Shown piece by piece: positions 1-7,591 of a stretch of DNA of 48,710 nucleotides. The stretch's first letter is position 1. Every line of letters starts with the position of its first letter. Source of the stretch: Methylobacterium sp. J-088 (GTDB lineage: Bacteria; Pseudomonadota; Alphaproteobacteria; Rhizobiales; Beijerinckiaceae); the NCBI RefSeq assembly GCF_022829295.1, contig NZ_JAKSYH010000252.1, forward strand, positions 1-48,710, given 5' to 3'. The translations under genes and the position numbers were made by a program. The notes below the pieces were generated by a model. The model was not told where the DNA came from. It worked only from the letters and a program-made list of their open reading frames with translations, and made no database searches.

Positions 1-2
1 GC

Positions 3-1019
3 ACTCTAGCGCGCATAGACCCGCGCTTCCGCCGACACCCGGTCTACTCACCCAGACACATCCCCGCGCCGGTCAACCCCGGCGCCGTTTCGAACTTCGG
101 TGGGACCAACCGGCCTACCCCGGTCTTCGTCGGCCCGGGCACGTATGGCAACGTCGACAGAATCGAGCGCTCGTGCCTGCCCGACTTCGTCGGCGTCGTG
201 CCCCTCGATCAGGCCTGGGGCTCGGCTCAGCTCTCGGCCGCCACCCACGAGCTGAACGTCGGCAACCTCTCCACCGCCGCCAGCACCGGCACCGGTCCGA
301 TCGTCGTCCCGGCCCATACGAGCAACGTTCAGGCTTGGGCGGTGCAGGGCGGCCTGAAGATCAACACGCCGTTCATCGCCCCGGGCGACGCCCTGTACCT
401 GCAGGGTGCCTACGGCGACGGCGCGCAGCTCTACACCGGCTACTCTCAGTACACCGGCTCGTACACCCAGAGCACCACGACCATCCAGGGTCAGAAGTTC
501 GCCCAGTACTTCTCGGACGCGACCATCAACCCGTTCACCGGCCAGCTGCAGACCTCGCAGAGCTTCACGGCGGTCGCGTCGTACCTGCACTACTGGACGC
601 CGGAATGGCGCTCGGCCTTCTTCGGCTCCTACGGCGAGCAGAGCTTCTCGCAGGGCGCGCGCCTCGCCCAGGGCGCGATCTACAACCTCGTGAGCGGCTT
701 GGCCGGCAGCAACCCGTTCGGCGCCAACGCCGTCGGCACGCCCGGCACCCGGTTCTACCAGCTGAGCCAGGCGCTGCGCGACACCTACCAGTTCGTGGCG
801 GGTGGCAGCATCATCTGGTCGCCGGTCAAGGATCTCGATATCGGCGTCGAGGCGTTCTACACTCAGATCGGCCTGAAGAACGGCCGGGCGATCGACCTCG
901 ACAAGAGCCCGACCGCCTACGCCAACATCGCCGGCATCAACAACGGCACCTTCGCGGTCCGTACCGCCACGCAGGACTCGGTCTCGCAGGTCCGCTTCCG
1001 CGTCCAGCGCGACTTCTGA
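3..1019 (+). CDS. Porin, 5'-truncated by the window edge
   Basis: Outer-membrane beta-barrel porin of the alphaproteobacterial Porin_2 type, allowing passive diffusion of small solutes. The frame is open from base 3, and its first visible residues (TLARIDPRFRRHPVYSP) match the middle of the complete porin downstream, so the true start lies before the window; the ATG at 198 is internal. The barrel pattern is visible (alternating aromatic strands, WSPVKDLDIGV, YWTPEWRSA), and the protein ends VRFRVQRDF with the terminal Phe expected of a BAM-recognised last strand. It is highly similar to the next gene except in loop segments, which indicates tandem duplication. A strong terminator follows, so it is probably transcribed separately from the second copy. 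Confidence 0.9.
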   Translation, partial: TLARIDPRFRRHPVYSPRHIPAPVNPGAVSNFGGTNRPTPVFVGPGTYGNVDRIERSCLPDFVGVVPLDQAWGSAQLSAATHELNVGNLSTAASTGTGPIVVPAHTSNVQAWAVQGGLKINTPFIAPGDALYLQGAYGDGAQLYTGYSQYTGSYTQSTTTIQGQKFAQYFSDATINPFTGQLQTSQSFTAVASYLHYWTPEWRSAFFGSYGEQSFSQGARLAQGAIYNLVSGLAGSNPFGANAVGTPGTRFYQLSQALRDTYQFVAGGSIIWSPVKDLDIGVEAFYTQIGLKNGRAIDLDKSPTAYANIAGINNGTFAVRTATQDSVSQVRFRVQRDF

Positions 1020-1071
1020 TCCCAGGCGCCGGGGCTTCCGCCCCGGCCGCTTGCCTCATCCATCACAGCTC

Positions 1072-1099
1072 AAGGCTCGGCTTCGGCCGGGCCTTTTTT
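1072..1099 (+). terminator. Rho-independent terminator after first porin
   Basis: An 8-bp GC stem (1074-1081 with 1086-1093, one G-U pair) closed by a TTCG tetraloop is followed directly by six T. It lies about 55 nt after the porin stop. Confidence 0.85.
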
Positions 1100-1961
1100 G
1101 TTGCGCCGGGCGGTTCGACGATCCCGTGCCTACCGAAGGTCAGGCAGAGCGCATCCGCGCCGCCTTGCGGCCCGTGGCGCCGTGCGCGGGACCCGGCCTG
1201 CGCGGCGCAAATCCCCGCCGCTGCTGGGCGCTGGCGTTGCGACCCGGACTTTCCGTGTGTGCGCGGACTGGCGCGGCGCGGGGCAGCCATCCTCGATGAT
1301 GCCTGTCGGATTCCTCGCCCAGGCCGGCCGCTTTGGCGGCCCGGTGGCGTTTGCCCCTCGGCGCAAGGTGAGCCGAGCCGTGGTTCCAAGGGGTGGCCGC
1401 CCAGGCGCCCGATCCGAGCATTTCTGACGCAAAGCGCGGTCGCGCCGCGATCCGGCCGAGAATCAGAGTCGCTACGCAGTCCGCAGTGGATCCGCGGTGG
1501 CGACACCTTTTCCAATTCGGTTGTGCGTAGCGGTGGGCGATGCCCGCATAGAGTGCGGATCGGCGGCGCCACGACCGCAGCGTCACGGTTCGGGCGCACC
1601 GCGGACTGCGACACAACAATTGCCACCTCAATTACTCCTCCGCCGCTCTAACAAAGACAGATAAAATAGTACGTCATTGGATATTATCAGAAATTGCTAA
1701 AGCAGAAATTTGCCGCGTTTTAATATAAGTCTTAATTTTGTGGCAAGCATGCAACGCTCCCCACCGAAACTATTGTTTATCTTCGATCAAAGTTGCGGAT
1801 GCGGCCTCGTTTGCACAATGTGCTCACGCATCGGTGCATCTCGACCTCGAGATCCCGAACGGCTTCGCCCTCAAGAGGCGGGTTGTGCAAAAAATAAGCT
1901 GTTAGCGCAGTGATAGACTGCGTGGATAGCGATATCGGGTCTCGAAGCCTTGGAAATATCT
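1100..1961. other. Long intergenic region and porin leader
   Basis: No convincing gene was found. Bases 1100-1650 are GC-rich and open in several frames on both strands, but no frame has a good ribosome site, a recognisable domain or natural composition. Bases 1655-1760 are clearly AT-rich and probably hold the promoter of the second porin, for example TTGCTA at 1694-1699 with a T/A-rich -10-like stretch near 1719-1725. That would imply a leader of more than 200 nt before the ATG at 1962. The promoter is a guess by eye. Confidence 0.4.
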
Positions 1962-3593
1962 ATGAAGCTCTTGAAGAGCTCGTTGCTCGGTTCTGCCGCC
2001 GCGTTCGCGGCGGTGGGTGCCGCGCACGCCGCCGATCTTCCCGTCAAGAAGGCGGTGCCGATCGAGTACGTCCGCGTCTGCACCGCCTACGGTGCCGGCT
2101 TCTTCTACATTCCCGGTACTGACACCTGCCTGCGCATCTCGGGCCGCGCCCGGTTCGAGGGTGGGTACATGACCAGCAACTCGCGCGGGACCGGCAACGG
2201 CGACACGTCGGGCTACCAGGGCCGGATGCGCATCAACCTCGATGCCCGCACCCAGACCGCCTACGGTACGCTGCGCGCCTTCACCCGCCTCGATGCCGGC
2301 GCACGCACCGGCTATTCCGGCGTCGGTCAGTCCGGCACCCAGCAGCGCATCGGCCAAGCTTATCCCGGCCTCGGCAACGACAGCTTCGGCCGCGACTCGC
2401 AGTTCGTGAATGTCGACAAGGCGTTCATCCAGTTCGCGGGTCTGACCGCCGGTCGCGCCTCCTCGTTCTTCGATTTCTACGCGCATGATTTCGAGTTCGC
2501 CGGCGCTTCCGCGGGATCGGATGTCGCCTCCACGAACCTGCTGGCCTACACGGCCGCCTTTGGTAACGGCCTGTCGGCGACGCTGTCGGTCGAAGACCCG
2601 ATCTACCGCCGCACCCCGATCTTCTCGCCCTACAGTGTCGGCGTCACCACGAATGGCGGGATCGGCGGTGTGGCGGTCCTGGCGGTCACCAACCAGCCGA
2701 CGCCGGTCTTCATCACCTACAACACCCGCGGCCTTCCGACCGGCTACGGCTACGTCGACACCATCCAGCGGACGCGCCTCCCCGACTTCGTCGGTGCGCT
2801 ACGCCTTGATCAGGCCTGGGGTTCGGCCCAGCTCTCCGCCGCGACCCACGAACTCAACGTCGGCAACGAGAGTCAGGCGTCGGGTCAGCCGATCGCTCCG
2901 ATTGCGCATGCCCGGAACACCCAGGGGTGGGCTGTTCAGGGTGGCCTGAAGGTCAACGCACCGTTCATCGCGCCGGGCGACGCTCTGTATCTGCAGGGTG
3001 CCTATGGCGAGGGCGCGCAGCTCTATACCGGTTACTCCGCGTTCACCGGCTCATACACGCAGACCACGGCCACCCTTCAGGGCCAGAAGTTCAACCAGTT
3101 CTTCTCCGACGCGACGATCAACCCATTCACCGGGCAATTGCAGACCTCGCAGAGCTTCACGGTGGTCGGGTCCTACCTGCACTACTGGACGCCGGAATGG
3201 CGTTCGGCCGTGTTCTCCAGCTGCGGCGAGCAGAGCTTCTCGCAGAGCGCCCGCGCCGCCCAGGGTGTGGCCTCGTCCCTGGCCAATATCGGCGGCTCGC
3301 TTGCGGTCGGCGCCCCTGGTACGCGGTTCTACAACCTGAGCGAGGCGCTGCGGAACACCTATCAGATCGTCGCCGGCGCGAGCCTGATCTGGTCGCCCGT
3401 CAAGGATCTCGATATCGGCGTCGAGGGCTACTACACGCAGATCGGCGTCAAGAACGGTCGGGTGATCGACAAGGACAAGAGCCCGACGGCCTACAGCAAC
3501 GTCGCCGGGATCAACGCCGGAACGTTCGTGCCGCGGACGGTGACCCAGGACTCCGTCTCCTCGGTTCGCCTGCGCGTCCAGCGCGACTTCTGA
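1962..3593 (+). CDS. Porin (Porin_2 family), complete
   Basis: Full-length outer-membrane porin of about 543 residues. The ATG at 1962 is chosen because it directly begins a typical signal peptide (MKLLKSSLLGSAAAFAAVG, cleavage after AHA), preceded by a weak GGAAA; the frame also extends four codons upstream to a TTG. The mature N-terminus has the conserved Cys pair of the family (RVCTAYGAGFFY ... TDTCLRISG), likely a disulfide. The C-terminus is VRLRVQRDF. An extra lone Cys in SSCGEQSF replaces Tyr of the upstream copy. The central loop region (around residues 180-270) differs most from the tandem copy, while the last 270 residues are nearly collinear. Its role is general solute uptake; specificity cannot be read from sequence. 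Confidence 0.93.
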   Translation: MKLLKSSLLGSAAAFAAVGAAHAADLPVKKAVPIEYVRVCTAYGAGFFYIPGTDTCLRISGRARFEGGYMTSNSRGTGNGDTSGYQGRMRINLDARTQTAYGTLRAFTRLDAGARTGYSGVGQSGTQQRIGQAYPGLGNDSFGRDSQFVNVDKAFIQFAGLTAGRASSFFDFYAHDFEFAGASAGSDVASTNLLAYTAAFGNGLSATLSVEDPIYRRTPIFSPYSVGVTTNGGIGGVAVLAVTNQPTPVFITYNTRGLPTGYGYVDTIQRTRLPDFVGALRLDQAWGSAQLSAATHELNVGNESQASGQPIAPIAHARNTQGWAVQGGLKVNAPFIAPGDALYLQGAYGEGAQLYTGYSAFTGSYTQTTATLQGQKFNQFFSDATINPFTGQLQTSQSFTVVGSYLHYWTPEWRSAVFSSCGEQSFSQSARAAQGVASSLANIGGSLAVGAPGTRFYNLSEALRNTYQIVAGASLIWSPVKDLDIGVEGYYTQIGVKNGRVIDKDKSPTAYSNVAGINAGTFVPRTVTQDSVSSVRLRVQRDF

Positions 3594-3639
3594 TCCCCTG
3601 CAATGGCGGGGGAACTCCCGCCGACGCCAACGACAATCG

Positions 3640-3666
3640 GGCCCGGCTCTGCGCCGGGCCTTTCTT
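3640..3666 (+). terminator. Rho-independent terminator after second porin
   Basis: A perfect 8-bp stem GGCCCGGC/GCCGGGCC (3640-3647 and 3653-3660) with a five-base loop is followed by TTTCTT. It closes the porin transcription unit. Confidence 0.8.
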
Positions 3667-3953
3667 CGTGGACACGGGTCTCGCTCGGGTGAGCGTCCGC
3701 GTGCCGTGAAGAACCCGGCGGCTTGTGTCGCCCGCGTGGTGCGTGCGCCCTTAATCCCCACCCGCGGAACAGGTCGGGCGCTTTGTTCCCGGCAGCGCGT
3801 TGCCGCCCTCCATCCGCGCTGATACGCCGAATGTCACTTTATTTCCGCCGGCTGTGCGGGTCGTGACGTGACGCGACGGTCATCGGCCGGCGCGAAATCA
3901 TGCGCGGAGGCTGTGACTTGCCGACGCGCCGAGAGGCATCCGGGGGGACGTCC

Positions 3954-5336
3954 ATGACCAGCACCGCCTCGCCAAGGCCGATCCCGTCAGCGGTCGAGAC
4001 ACGCGTCGAGGACAGGCGCGCGGCCCGGTTCTGGCCGGATCGCTGGTGGCGCCTCGTCGACACCAAGATCGGCATCATACCGCTGCCGGTCTACGTCATC
4101 CTGGCGGCGCTGATCGTCATCCTGGTCCAGGAGGGCGAGATCAAGCCCGATGGGCCGACCATGATCGCCGTGCTGGTGATGGGCGGCTTCACCTGCGCGG
4201 AAATCGGCAAGCGCATCCCGATCCTCCGGAACATCGGCGCGGGCGCAATCTTCGCGACCTTCATCCCCTCGGCGCTCGTCTACTACGCACTCGTCCCACC
4301 GCAGATGGTGAAGGCGATCACAGACTTCACCAAGTTCACCAACTTCCTCTATATCTACATCGCCACGATCATCGTCGGCTCGATCCTCGGCATGGACCGC
4401 GAGGTCCTGATCAAGGGCTTCCTCAAGATCTTCGCGCCGCTGGCGACGGGTTCGGTGGCGGCGGCCATCGTGGGGACGCTGGTCGGCACGCTGCTCGGCC
4501 TCGGCCCCTACAAGACCTTCTTCTTCATCGTGGTGCCGATCATGGCCGGGGGCGTCGGCGAGGGCGCGATCCCGCTCTCGATCGGCTACGCGGCGATCCT
4601 CGGCCAGCAGCAGGGCGTGATCTTCGCCCAGGTCCTGCCGCCGGTGATGCTGGGCTCGCTCACCGCGATCATCTTCGCGGGCACCCTGAACTCGGTGGGC
4701 AAGCGCTACCCCCACCTCACCGGCGAGGGACGGCTCCAGCCGGATTCGGACGGCCTCAAGTCCAGCGACGCGCAGGCCAAGTCCGAGGCGGCGCGGGGCC
4801 AGATCGATCCCGCCACGATCGGCGCGGCGGGGCTGACCGCCATCACGCTCTACCTGCTCGGCGTCATGGCCCACCACCTGGTCGGCCTGCCGGCGCCCGT
4901 GGCGATGCTGTTCCTGGCGGTGTTCGCCAAGCTTACCAGCGCGGTGTCGCCCCATCTCCAGGCCGGCGGCTTCGTAGTCTACAAGTTCGTGCAGGTCTCG
5001 ATGACCTACCCGCTGCTCTTCGCCATCGGCGTGGCGCTCACCCCCTGGCACGAGCTGATGGCCGCGTTCACGCTGGTGAACCTGATCACCATCGTGTCGA
5101 CCGTGGCGACGCTGATGGTGACGGGCTTCTTCGTCGGGCGCTGGCTCGGGATGTACCCGATCGAGACCGCCATCGTGAACGCCTGCCACAGCGGCCAGGG
5201 CGGTACCGGCGATGTCGCGATCCTCACGGCGGCGAACCGGATGGCGCTGATGCCCTTCGCGCAGATCGCGACCCGCATCGGCGGCGCGCTCACCGTGACG
5301 GGCACGATCATCGCGATGAAGTGGATCGGGGTCTGA
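3954..5336 (+). CDS. 2-hydroxycarboxylate transporter family permease (CitS/CimH type)
   Basis: Inner-membrane secondary transporter for citrate, malate or related carboxylates, usually driven by Na+ or H+. The 460-residue length and two pseudo-symmetric halves fit the 2HCT family. Its two reentrant-loop glycine signatures are visible: GGVGEGAIPLS at about residues 199-209 and HSGQGGTGDVAI at about 412-423. The ATG at 3954 is preferred over the in-frame ATG at 3900 because GGGGGGAC sits 6-8 nt upstream of it. The gene is followed 24 nt later by an MFS carboxylate symporter and, beyond a GntR regulator, by a TcuA-like dehydrogenase. The context therefore suggests citrate/tricarballylate/aconitate uptake; the exact substrate is inferred. 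Confidence 0.85.
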   Translation: MTSTASPRPIPSAVETRVEDRRAARFWPDRWWRLVDTKIGIIPLPVYVILAALIVILVQEGEIKPDGPTMIAVLVMGGFTCAEIGKRIPILRNIGAGAIFATFIPSALVYYALVPPQMVKAITDFTKFTNFLYIYIATIIVGSILGMDREVLIKGFLKIFAPLATGSVAAAIVGTLVGTLLGLGPYKTFFFIVVPIMAGGVGEGAIPLSIGYAAILGQQQGVIFAQVLPPVMLGSLTAIIFAGTLNSVGKRYPHLTGEGRLQPDSDGLKSSDAQAKSEAARGQIDPATIGAAGLTAITLYLLGVMAHHLVGLPAPVAMLFLAVFAKLTSAVSPHLQAGGFVVYKFVQVSMTYPLLFAIGVALTPWHELMAAFTLVNLITIVSTVATLMVTGFFVGRWLGMYPIETAIVNACHSGQGGTGDVAILTAANRMALMPFAQIATRIGGALTVTGTIIAMKWIGV

Positions 5337-5360
5337 CCGGCCTCATAGGGAGCGTAGACC

Positions 5361-6668
5361 ATGGCCGGTGATCCAGGCGCCGTCGAGGCGACCCTCAAGT
5401 CCAGGATCGGCGCGATCCTCCGCTCGACGAGCGGCAACTTCCTGGAAATGTTCGACTTCTTCCTGTTCGGGTTCTACGCCAGCTACATCTCGCGAGCGTT
5501 CTTCCCCTCGGGCAACGAGACCACCGAGCTGATGCTGACCTTCGGCACGTTCTGGCTCGGCGCATTGATGCGCCCGCTGGGGGCGATCGTGCTGGGCGCC
5601 TATATCGACCGCATCGGCCGCCGGAAGGGATTGATCATCACCCTGGCCATCATGGCCAGCGGCACGGTGCTCATCGCCTTCTGCCCCAGCTACGACACGA
5701 TCGGCGTCGCGGCGCCCCTGATCGTGCTGGTCGGCCGGCTGCTCCAGGGGTTCTCGGCGGGCGTCGAGATCGGCGGCGTCTCGATCTACCTGTTCGAGAT
5801 CGCCACGCCGCAGCGACGGGGCTTCTACACCGCGTTCCAGTCGGCGAGCCAGCAGGTGGCGATCATGTTCGCCGCGCTGATCGGCTACGGGCTGAACGCC
5901 GTCCTGACCAAGCAGCAGATCGGCGATTTCGGCTGGCGGATCCCGTTCTTCATCGGCTGCCTGATCGTGCCGTTCATCTTCTTCATCCGGCGCTCGCTGC
6001 AGGAGACGCAGGCCTTCGCCAAGCGCACCCATCACCCCGGCACCCGCGAGATCCTGGCCACGGTCGCGGCCAACTGGCGGATCGTGCTCCTCGGCATGAT
6101 GCTGAGCACGATGACGACGGTGACCTTCTACATGATCACCGTCTACACCCCGACCTTCGGCAAGACTGTCCTCAAGCTCACCGAGACCGACAGCCTGATC
6201 GTGACGCTGTGCGTGGCGATCACCAACTTCATCTGGCTGCCGGTGGGCGGTGCGCTCTCCGACGCGATCGGCCGCAAGCCGGTACTGCTGACGATCTCGA
6301 CCCTGTCGCTGCTGACCACCTACCCGGCCCTGCACTGGCTGGTGGCGGACCCGACCTTCGGCAAGATGCTCGCGGTCGAATTGTGGTTCTCGTTCTTCTT
6401 CGGCGTCTACAACGGCGCGATGGTGGTCTCGCTCTCCGAGGTGGTGCCGGCCCATGTCCGGGCGAGCGGCTTCTCGCTGGCCTACAGCCTCGCCACCGCT
6501 CTGTTCGGCACCGCCACCCCGATGGTCTCGACCTTCCTGATCGAGAAGACCGGCGACCGGGCCTCGCCGAGCTACTGGCTGATGGCGGCCGCTGCCTGCG
6601 GGATCGTCGCGACGCTCAGCCTGTTCCGTGGGCAACCACAGGTGGAGCGTATCCCCGCCCGCGCCTGA
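5361..6668 (+). CDS. MFS tricarballylate/citrate:H+ symporter (TcuC/CitA-like)
   Basis: Twelve-helix major facilitator of the metabolite:H+ symporter branch, about 435 residues. Visible signatures are the N-terminal NFLEMFDFFLFGFYA segment typical of the branch, the loop 2-3 motif ending IDRIGRRKG (about residue 80-88), GRLLQGFSAGVEIGG (about 125-139) and the second-half repeat SDAIGRKP (about 300). Related characterised proteins are CitA (citrate) and TcuC (tricarballylate). GGGAG lies upstream of the ATG. It is co-directional with and 24 nt after the 2HCT permease, so probably co-transcribed. Having two unrelated carboxylate permeases in one cluster is notable. Confidence 0.85.
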   Translation: MAGDPGAVEATLKSRIGAILRSTSGNFLEMFDFFLFGFYASYISRAFFPSGNETTELMLTFGTFWLGALMRPLGAIVLGAYIDRIGRRKGLIITLAIMASGTVLIAFCPSYDTIGVAAPLIVLVGRLLQGFSAGVEIGGVSIYLFEIATPQRRGFYTAFQSASQQVAIMFAALIGYGLNAVLTKQQIGDFGWRIPFFIGCLIVPFIFFIRRSLQETQAFAKRTHHPGTREILATVAANWRIVLLGMMLSTMTTVTFYMITVYTPTFGKTVLKLTETDSLIVTLCVAITNFIWLPVGGALSDAIGRKPVLLTISTLSLLTTYPALHWLVADPTFGKMLAVELWFSFFFGVYNGAMVVSLSEVVPAHVRASGFSLAYSLATALFGTATPMVSTFLIEKTGDRASPSYWLMAAAACGIVATLSLFRGQPQVERIPARA

Positions 6669-6696
6669 GCGCCCGTTCGACCCGACATCTGGATTT

Positions 6697-6804
6697 CCAA
6701 AGGGCGTTCCCTTTGGCGGGGTCTTAGGCAAAATCCTGAGATATCTCGCCCTGAGACGTTCATCAGGGCTCTGCCCTGGACCCGCGAAAGGTCTCGACCT
6801 TTCG
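6697..6804. repeat. Triple-hairpin palindromic element
   Basis: Three compact palindromes occur within 108 bases: CCAAAGGG/CCCTTTGG at 6697-6716 (4-nt loop), CAGGGC/GCCCTG at 6764-6778 (3-nt loop) and CGAAAGGT/ACCTTTCG at 6785-6804 (4-nt loop). They sit between the converging ends of the MFS gene and the GntR gene. The makeup resembles intergenic palindromic repeat families of alphaproteobacteria. No second copy is apparent in this window, so repeat status is inferred. The element could also act as a bidirectional transcript end. Confidence 0.5.
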
Positions 6805-6819
6805 AAACCACGACGCTGC

Positions 6820-7473
6820 TCAGCTCTCCTGCCAGATCCGGATCCGGGCCTTGAAGGCAGCCCGGATATGGGCGCGCGCCGCAGCCTCCGCGGCGTCGCC
6901 GTCATGAGCGCGGATCGCCGCCACGATCGCGGCGTGCTCGGCGAGTGAATCCGCGGCGCGGTCGGGGGCCGCCAGGGTGGTGGCGCCCGGCAGCAGCACC
7001 AGCGACAGGCGCATCGTCTCCAGGGTGCCCTGCAGGAAGCGGTTGCGCGCCGCCCCGTGGATCTGCCGATGGAACAGGCGGTTGGTCCGGGCGAGCGCCG
7101 GCGCGTCACCGAGCAAAGCCTGGTCCCGGGCGACCATCTCCTCCAAAATCTCGGTCTCGACCGCGCTGGCGTGGATCGCCGCGAGGCGGGCTGCCGTCCC
7201 TTCCAGCACCTCGCGCATGTCGTAGAGTTCGCTGACCTGCCCATAATCGAGCTGCGCCACGCTGGCACCCCGGTGCGGCTCGTGGGCCACGAGCCCCTGC
7301 GCCTCCAGCCGCCCCAACGCCTCGCGCACCGGCGTCCGGCTGATCTGGAAGCGCTCCGCCAGTTCGGCTTCGCGCAGGCGGCTGCCCGGCGCGAGCTCGC
7401 CCTCCTCGATCGCCCGCAGCAGGCGCTCATAGGCGCCGGCACCGCTGAGCCGCTCCGTCTCGCTCGCCTTCAT
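6820..7473 (-). CDS. GntR family transcriptional regulator, FadR/FCD subfamily
   Basis: DNA-binding repressor or activator of 217 residues. The winged helix-turn-helix is at about residues 33-62 (LREAELAERFQISRTPVREA), followed by an all-helical FCD ligand-binding domain from about residue 80. The FCD metal/ligand residues are visible: Asn131, His135, His180 and His202, suggesting a metal-coordinated carboxylate effector. It is divergent from the tcuA-like gene and shares with it a short promoter region holding a 22-bp inverted repeat. It probably controls the whole carboxylate cluster, with a tricarboxylate as inducer (inference). In Salmonella the analogous tcu operon is controlled by a LysR-type protein, so the regulator family differs here. 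Confidence 0.9.
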   Translation of the reverse strand: MKASETERLSGAGAYERLLRAIEEGELAPGSRLREAELAERFQISRTPVREALGRLEAQGLVAHEPHRGASVAQLDYGQVSELYDMREVLEGTAARLAAIHASAVETEILEEMVARDQALLGDAPALARTNRLFHRQIHGAARNRFLQGTLETMRLSLVLLPGATTLAAPDRAADSLAEHAAIVAAIRAHDGDAAEAAARAHIRAAFKARIRIWQES

Positions 7474-7535
7474 CTGCGGCTCTCCTCCGGCTCGGCCTTA
7501 CCCTGAAAGACCGGCCGCCGGAACGCTTGCGAGAA

Positions 7536-7557
7536 ATTGCATACAAGAGTATACAAT
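7536..7557. promoter_or_regulatory. Candidate GntR operator in the divergent promoter
   Basis: ATTGCATAC-aaga-GTATACAAT is an inverted repeat with 8 of 9 positions matching. The same bases can be read as two direct ATACAA units exactly 10 bp apart, one helical turn. GTATAC-type half-sites are common for FCD-type GntR proteins. It lies 62 nt from the regulator start and just upstream of the dehydrogenase start, where binding would block both promoters. Confidence 0.65.
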
Positions 7558-7591
7558 CGCGTCATCGAGGATGAGCGGCGGGGAGACGGCG

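Noticed and set aside
1063..1626. 187-codon minus frame between the porins
   Set aside because: Arg/Pro/Ser-rich, no ribosome site, no family, and several competing frames of equal length in the same GC-rich stretch.
5343..7442. 699-codon minus frame across the MFS and GntR genes
   Set aside because: Shadow overlapping two real genes in other frames.
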